Assembly: GCA_039720395.1 (NCBI GenBank)
Contig: CM077827.1
Span: forward strand, 15,849,615 to 15,913,614
Reading direction: 5' to 3'
Source: Liquidambar formosana
Lineage: Eukaryota > Streptophyta > Magnoliopsida > Saxifragales > Altingiaceae
Length of the DNA stretch: 64,000 nt
Position 1 is the first letter of the stretch. Every line of letters starts with the position of its first letter. A model generated the notes under the pieces. It ran no database searches and was not told the DNA's origin. It worked only from the letters and a program-made list of their open reading frames with translations. The translations under genes and the position numbers were made by a program. Shown here one piece after another: positions 40,501 to 49,500 of this stretch.

Positions 40501-43500
40501 GGAAACAAGCTTCCCGGTCAACTTCTGAACCAAAGCAGGGGGGACCTGGCTTCTCCCAAAATCACTTTTATAACCCATAATCACTGCTGGGTAAGATATC
40601 CAAACAGACCCAGAAAGTGATTTTGGGCTACCAAGAAACTTACCCAAACAGGCCCTAAATGGAAAAAGGTTAAAATCTGTCTGAATCTTTCTGACGCTTT
40701 GCACCACAGGCACGACCCATAGGAACAAGATGGATTTTACCTTTTTATGCTTAATATGATAGATATATCTTGGATCTTCACAAATAATTTGGGAATTTTG
40801 TTGTTGGGGAAGAATTGAGCAAAATTTGGAATCCCAAGGATTCTCCAATGGTTGATGCTTTCTTATGAATAACAATGCTTGAAATAAGTTTTGGTCATTT
40901 ATTACTTAATCTTCATGTTATTATACCCATTATTATTTTTTTCTTCTTTTCGTTTGCATGTGTGACCATTCTATATGCTGCATGGACTCCATTAAAACAA
41001 TGAAGATTTAGCCATTTAGGCCACCTTTTCATTCATTACCCATTGGATGCATTGTGGAGCTTCATGATTTGAATAAAATAAAATACTCCCTCAAGTAATT
41101 TTGGGGAATAAAATTGTAAATGGCAAAGTGATCCTTTTGGAAGAATTTCTTTATCAAAAAAAAAAAAAAAAAAAAGTGATCCTTTTGGAAGAATGGCCAG
41201 GCTGCTTAGGAATTGCTGTATTTTGCCTTTTTCTGGGGACTTTAGGGAGAACCTAGGTTTTTGGTGTATACAAACCATTTTCTGGTTGAGTGGTTCTTGA
41301 TCCTTGTAGATTTCAGGAAATGTGAAAGAGTAAACTTCTGACGACATGGGATAATAGTCATCATTAGCATGTGATTCATTCCTTCATTGTTCTCTTGGGA
41401 AGATGTCGTTTCCTCATATGTACATCTTTACATACAATAATCAAATGCATTTTGTCTGTTCTAGAAAAGAGCTTGATGTGGAGAACAATTGCAGTTTTTC
41501 TTTTATTTTTCACTTGGAAAATATCATTACCTTTTCTAGGAGGAGCTTGTTTCTGACCAAGAGTATTGGTGAAGAACTTCTGCATTCTTTTCACATTTAT
41601 TGTTTCATAATTATATTTTAATAAATCTTTATTCTCTCTTTCCCTTCTTTAATATTAAAAAATGTGATCTTACTATCTAACGTTGAAGATGGACATGATT
41701 GTTTCAAATATTTTCTCTATCAGGAAACTGAAGCTTGAGGAAAATGTTGCAAATATTTGGCCAGAATTTGGATCAAATAAAAAGGAATTGATAAAGGTGG
41801 AATATTTTATGCTCCAAGCCCAGATAAATCCTTTTTCATCTTTATCTAAGTTCTTAATCCGTTAATCTAGTAATGTTATTTGATCTTTACTTTGGTTTGA
41901 TATTGCTTTTTAGGTCCATCACGTGCTTAACCATACGTCTGGTCTGCACAATGCCTTGGGTATCCTTACAAGAGAAAATCCTTTATTAATGTCCGACTGG
42001 GATGAATGTTTGAATCGCATTGCAAATTCAGTCCCTGAGACTGAACCTGGCTGTGAGCAACTGTATCATTATTTATCTTTCGGCTGGCTGTGTGGTGGAA
42101 TTATTGAGGTATTATTGCATGTTCACTTGTCAGAATGTTGGGATTGTTTGCCAATGTTCCATATAGGAATTCTTTGGTTGGGTTCAGACTGGCATTGCAC
42201 CAAAGTTTTGACTGTAGGAGCTGAACTTGATCTGGGTGACTAAGTCCATAGCAGTGTTACCTGGAGCGTAGTTCGCTCTAGTATGTGGTACAGGTATGGG
42301 TACGATGCTCTACTTGGTACGCAGTACATTGAGGGTAGGCGTAGTTGGTTCACTAATTTGGTCAATGGTCACTTTAAAACCTTTTTCTCCAAAAAATATA
42401 TCTATTTATTTCCCCTTTACTTTGACAAAGAGAGAAAGAAAGGGGAAATTGGCAATAAGTCCACTATACAACACTTATTTTACAATAAGTCAAGCATCTT
42501 TTTTCCTAACCCACTAAGTCCATGACATTTAAACTTTTATTGTATTTAATCATTCATTTTTTTGTAAACCTCTGGTTTACCCTTATTTGTTATTGAAGGT
42601 ACTCCTTTTTTTGTTATTAAGGGCACCCTATGTAACTAACTTGGTTTTTTTAGTGTTTTAATTTGACCCATGTTGATTAGGTAATCGTTTTTTTTTTTAA
42701 AAAAACAATAAAATTTTATTGTTTGCCACTCCCCTGCTTCAGTTTATTAAATAATTTCATCGTTCTTCACCATTGTTAGTGAAGGGGAGGGGGAGAGAGA
42801 AAAAGTAAGAGAGAATTAAAACTGAAAAGTATATTTATATGGTAAAAAAAAAAAAACAAAAAATGTTCCAGGAACAGTAAAATGTTACTGTTTTGAACAC
42901 AGTAACAGGAGTATGTTTTGCTCTTGCATCTCTCGAATCACTACTTGTTTTCCATTGTTCATTAGTAGATTTTCCACTATACAATCAACATGTTATTGTT
43001 TTAGACTTTAACCCCATAAATTATTTTATGAAATAAAGATGTGCAAACCCAACACATCAGTGAATGGTTGAAAAAATCTACTATGAAGAAAAAGAAAAAA
43101 ATTAGTTGGGAAATTTAGATGGGTTTTGTGCAAATAAGTAGAGAGAACACTACTAAAAAAAATCAAACCCAAAGATTGGGTCAGAAGCAATTGGTTCATA
43201 GGAAGTCAATTGACACATTTAGGTAGAGTAGATTACAATATAGAGGTGTTACAAGACATAGATGGATTGGTAGATATGAAGCTCATTTATGGGATACTAG
43301 TTGCAAAAAAGGACAAAACCAAGAAAGAGAGGCAAGTATAGAGTCTATGATCGCGCTCAAGTACTTAGGAGTTAGGACAAGGTGCCACAGAAGGGATTTA
43401 ATGTATAAAGGAGTGACAAGGCATCATTAGCATGGAAGCAACAAGGACCTTTATCTTGGGACCTACCATTGCCTCTATTTCTAGTGACAATAACCCTATA

Positions 43501-46500
43501 TCCTCCTTCACATTCGCCTTACCTTCAACCACCATGATAGCACCTTCCACCATTTTTCATCCATCCTTTTCAAATCCCTAATCTCCATATCTATGCCAAA
43601 ACCCAGTCATTAACCACCTAAAATTTCACAAACTTCCATTCTCAACCCCAATTAACACTATCTATCCAAATAATTGTGCCGCCCACCTTGATGGAGGTCG
43701 CACTCGATGGTAACCATGAACGGAGATGGTCGTCGACAGTGGCTGAAAATGACGGGAGTATCATGTGGCGGCTAGGATTGCAAAAATCACATGGAATATA
43801 GGAGAGTGGGCACCCAAACAGTGAGAAAGATGGGTACATTATAGAGAAGTGAGAGAGGTGGAGGAACATATAGTGGCATCGGTGGTGGATGGTGGTAGGG
43901 GAGAGGGTCTTCGATGATGGGTTTAGATTTGATGATGACGTGAGATAAGATGGTGGTGGGGTGGATGGGCATATTGGACAAAGTGCAGAGGGTATTTTTT
44001 TCAAAAAAGGGGCAAAAGGACCTATTAAGTTAAGGGAAAATATGGTGGACTTGAGGGTTGCTCAAGTGCGGGATATCCCGGACTATACCATACGATAACA
44101 ACTGTCCGTGGATGATATGCACATATTCATGTGCACGCGTATGTCCCACACGAATGGACATGATTGTATAGAATAGTTGGGATATCCCGCACTTAAATAG
44201 CCCTATAGTGGACTTATTGTAAAATAAATTGTATATCATGGACCTATGACTAAATCCACCCGCCCCCCTTTTTTCTTTCTCTTAAGGTGCTAGTTTGAAC
44301 TTGAGCAAGGCCGAAGCTAGGATTTTTCTTGGGGGGGTTGTGAACCTTGGGTTTTGAACTCCCTTTTAAAAGAGATAATTTTAAAAATCTGTTTTTAAGG
44401 TTTACACAAAACAATTAACGAAAAGCGAGGAGTCGCCACCTCATTTTTAAGGAATAAGGAAAACTATAAAAACATTTGAAAGAAAACCTTTCAAAACCAA
44501 ACAAATGACTCCAATTTTAGGAAAAGACAAATCTTAACAAAACCAAAGAGGAGATTCGGAGACTAAATTACGATGTGGGAGGTTCTAGGAAACATCCTAT
44601 AGGCACCCATACCGCCCTAAAAAGGTCTCTTAACTTATATGTGTTATTTCAATTACTTCTTAGTTAGTCACCATGCATATAAAAAGAATCATCCATAAAC
44701 ATTTGTAAACAAAAGAATACTATGGAAAGTAATAAAAAATAAAAAATAAAAGAAGAAACAAACAAAATAAAAAAAAATAAAAACCTAGGATACTTGGTAT
44801 CCTAGGGTAGACTTGAATATCAAAAGAGCGCCTACGTACTTTACATACAAAGATGTAAGGATCAAAGTACACGTAGTTCAAAAGAGAAGGGGTTATTTCC
44901 TTCACAATTAACTACCATAATTCTTAAGTTTCCATTTTTAAGAAAATGAAAGTTTCCAAAAAATTAGAGTTTCCAAAAAATGGAGAAGGAAAAATAGGAA
45001 GTTTTATAAAAAATGGAACTTTAGAGAAATAGAAAGTTTTACAGAAAATGAAACTTAGGAGTTACCATAATTCATTATTTAGGAAATAATCCAAGAGGGA
45101 GAAGAGAACAAACAATAACAAAGCATACTATACCTCAACTTACCATATGCAAATCATCTCTAAACATTATCAAAATATCCATAATCACCCTATTTATACG
45201 ATAGGACAATTATCATACTCAAATCAACCATAAACATATCCAAATTATCATTATAAGACATAAATCAAATTTGGACAGAATACTAAGCGAACCTAAAACA
45301 CCCTAATAATCATGCAAAAAGAAAAAATCAAACTACTAATAAAACCCTAATGCAATAGGACACTTATCATGTAATAACTAACCCTAGAACATGCAAAAAT
45401 CATTCTCTATATGCAACCTAAAATGATAATCACCAAAACAATAGCAAAAACTAATTAAAAATATGCTAACAACCTATCAAGATCATAGAAAAAGAGAGAA
45501 TAAGACATATCTTGGATGCAACAATCCTGACGCTTGCAATAATTTATCAAACTCATATTTATAACATGAAGATAACATCATGAATCATGCAAAATCATCA
45601 CAAACAATTCATACTAACATCCTAAGTATGCTTGCACCACAACAATATCAATACAAGAGAATACCCTAATTCTAAAGAGGTAAAATCACTTTTTCAGCAT
45701 GCAATAAGAAAAAACCCTAGAAAACTATCATGCTATTCACATAATATTTATCATATAATCTCAACAATATTAAATAGACATGATAACTAAGTTAAATAAC
45801 AATTTGAAGCATGCAGAGAATGAAAACTGAGAGAATGAAAACTGAGAGAAGGGAGTATGAGTGTGTGCAAATTCGTGTTCCCTCTCTCACTGGTGAATAT
45901 AGGGGGTGTGTAAGCTTCTAATGCTGAAGGGAGGGTCTTAATTTATAGCTAATTAACTTCCTAATCCAATATCTGAGATTAATTTACCATAAAATTAATC
46001 TAAGGCTATAATTAACTCACTTTGGCCTTAAGTAACTAAAAGTTACCTAAAAATAAGGATGAGAACTCTTTTGGAGCAAGAAAAATGGAGTAAGAAGGTT
46101 AAACGGTGCAAATAAGGTAACCTGACAAGACTGGAAGTGGAGGCCTCGGCTGACTGGCTGGGCTGGCCGGTTGGATTGGCTAGGCCAATTAGTCACCTGA
46201 GAGCCCAACTCTAGCCCTTCAGATTTGCTTCCTATTTTGGTTTTTTAGCTTAAAATGGCCATAACTTGACCAATTTAACTCCGAATTGAGTGATTTAAAT
46301 GCCAAAATTTCCATAATTCAATGAAGAACAAGTCTAGTATATGTTTGAGCCAAAAATCTCTAACCATGGTTAGGTGGTTGATTTAACAAGGTGGTTAATC
46401 GAAAAAGGTCAATTAGCGATAGGTGAAAATTATGGTAAATCAATCCCAAAGCCATTCGATTCTTAAATTGACTCTATAAATGGACTCTTTTCATCAATAT

Positions 46501-49500
46501 AAATACAATGGAACAATCCGGGACTAGTCTTGAGGTCAATTAGAAAACATACGAGTTAAAAGATGAAATTGCCCTTCAAGTCGCAAAAGTTCTAATTAAG
46601 CATCCAAACCTATCTAAAATTAAACCAAATTACACACATATATCCTAGATGCACCTAGAAACTAAATGCAAATGATAAAATGCAAAAATTAAACAAAAAG
46701 ATGTATGCAATAATGAACTACTCACATAAGCTTAAAATAGCAAAAATGTCTTTCTGGGCTTAAAGTCTCCTAAACACATCCAAACTTAAACCAATACTAA
46801 CATGAACTCATAGGGGTGAAAATGGGGTATCTACAAGAGCAAACATCGAGAGTAAATTTCTTAAATTAAATTCAGTTTTGTCCAAAATGCCTAATTTTTA
46901 TCAACTTTAGATAGATTGGCTTTCCTTTTAACAAAAATTTACTCAAATTTTCAAATTATGTAGTCAAACTTTGACCTATTACTTTGAATGAACTATTAAG
47001 AAATCAAAATTTAAAATTGGAAAGAGAATTACAAAAACAAAAATTATAGAATTTAATTGGTAAAAGTTTTAGTTTAATGAAAATCCAAAATGATTTTCCT
47101 TACATTCTAACAAGTATTATTCCTTCTACACTAAAATCATTAACAAGAAAAAAACAAATTACATATTGGAATACATCCTAAACTTTTTAGGTTTTACAAA
47201 GATATTTAATCTAATTGTTAATAGATATCTTGTGTGTGTGTGTGTGTGTGTGGTAGTCCCAAGGAAAGTCTTATATGGACTTGGAATTTGGATATAGTTA
47301 AAATTATGATTTAATACAGAATTCTATTATACATATAGAATATATTTAAAATTGGAATGAATAAAGAACAATATTAAGTTTCCAACCTAATAGCCTAAAC
47401 TATTAGGTGGATGGCCCAAACAGGTATATGAAGCCATAACCAACCCAATATTTAGAAGATGTGGTATGTGAGGCTTCTAAACGCAATAAATATTACAAAA
47501 GATTTTTTCCTAATAATTAGGAAAATATTTCGTTAAAATTAATTGGACTTTGGAAAAAGAAAATATATTGAAGAGATTATCTCCTAAATATTATGAAAAT
47601 AATTTATGGTTCCAAAAAATTTGGATGGGCCACCAATCTAAATAACTCTATATACTTATGCCTTATGGTATGCACCCGAAGCTAGCTGGGATTCCTGTTT
47701 GTAGAGAATTGCTTGCAAAGTTCTTACTATTAAGATTATCCTGTTTTTTATTTTTATTATTATTTCTTTTTAATGGTGTAATCTCTTTCTTCTCACAAAT
47801 TAGTTTAGGAGCATTGTTCAACTTTTAAAAAATATAGTGACACTGAGTACTCCTTGCATTGCCTTTAGGACAGCAAGGAGGTTTTATGGTTTAAGCCATA
47901 ATTCGTTTTCCTCACTTCTACATACTAAATATGTAAAATATTTTTGTTCCAGTAAGTTGTAGTTGTCCCTCTTGCACTGAATCCTGTAGATTGTTTCAAT
48001 ATTTTTCCCGATTGTCCCAGCAATAGCCATCATAGGAGCTCCTTTGGGTGATGCATTTAGCAGATTTCTTCTGATCCTTGGTCTACGGTGATCGGATCAT
48101 GAATTTGAACCATTTAACCAAACTTGGGAGTGATAAAAGAGTTTGATTGTATTTGTAAACTTCCCTATTAATCTTAGCCTACTTTCTCCACAGTTTTAGT
48201 AATGTTCTATATTAACGCAGCATGGGTCTGGGAAGAAATTTCAAGAAGTTCTTGAAGAAGCATTCATTCACCCACTGAAGATTGAAGGCGAGCTTTATAT
48301 TGGAATTCCTCCAGGTTTGATTTGAACTCTTCTGTGTCAATCTTCTTGCTTTATTTAGTTATGATGATATGCGTGCACACACTCAACTTGGACACAGTAG
48401 CATGCGTTCATCACTTCAGTTGATCTCTTTTTTCTTTTTTTGTTCTACTGTCCTTTATTAAGAAATAATTAGCTTTATATTTTATGGTGATTTTGCATAA
48501 TGATGTGGAGAAATTTCTATCTATGAATCGATCTTTAATATTGGACTTATTGTTGTCATCATCAACATCATCATCATCATAATAGTACCTTTCATGGCTC
48601 TTTTCCAGGGGTGGAATCTCGACTTGCAACGCTCACAGTAGATATGAATGATCTCAATAAGCTCTCTGGGATAACTAGTCGTCCTGACTTGCCTTCTACC
48701 TTCCAGCCAGGCGACATTTCCCAGCTAGTAGTTACCCTTCCCATGCTATTCAACTCACTTAACAGTCGCCGTGCCATCATACCTGCTGCAAATGGACATT
48801 GCTCAGCCCGGGCACTGGCTCGCTACTATGCAGCCCTAGTTGATGGCGGCATGATCCCACCACCACATTCCTCTTCTTCCAGGCCACCACTTGGTAGCCA
48901 CCCCCACATCCCCAAATTCGCTTCCAATAAAATCTCCAAGAGAAAGAAAGGTAGCAAAAGTAAGGAGGTAGATGCTGGTTCAAAAAACACAGCTGATTTT
49001 TATGAACAGAACGTAAGTTACAGTAAAGATACCAAGGATGGTAGTCATTATATGAAGGCTAGCAGTGACAGTTACACTAGGCTTGCTAATGATAGTAGCA
49101 GCAGCAATAGCAATTACGCCAATACAGCTGAGAGCATTAGAAATGCTGGTGATCCTCTAAACGATGGCGAGAGCAAGATTTTTAGTAACCCTAGAATCCA
49201 TGATGTGTTCTTGGGTGCAGGCGAATATGGGAATTTCGTTCTCCCAAATGGGAAATTTGGGCTAGGGTTTAAGAGGTACAATTTGAAGGATGGGTCCCTT
49301 GCTGGCTTCGGGCACTCGGGCATGGGTGGATCAACTGGCTATTGTGATATAAAACACCGGTTCTCTATTGCTGTGACCCTGAACAAATTGTCTTTTGGGG
49401 CTGTGACTGGAAACATTGTTCACTTTGTTTGTTCTGAGCTAAATATTCCATTGCCAGAGGACTTCTCAAGATTTAGTGAAAGGGGACCCGATTTACAGTC

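Larger units (their letters stand above)
46836..48220 (+). other. 3' part of intron 16
   Basis: Contains a (TG)n tract near 47231-47251 and a reversed TRIM LTR at 47372. Otherwise plain AT-rich intron DNA ending at ATTAACGCAG. Confidence 0.4.

Noticed and set aside
43642..44004. 120-codon Pro/Ser-rich minus-strand frame
   Set aside because: Low complexity, overlaps another frame of similar composition, no start context or homology; judged chance.
44720..44905. 61-codon frame starting MKEITPS, also found at 54900-55157
   Set aside because: It lies over the conserved LTR box and hairpin. Similarity follows from the shared LTR, and the frame degrades into poly-Phe, so a protein is unlikely.
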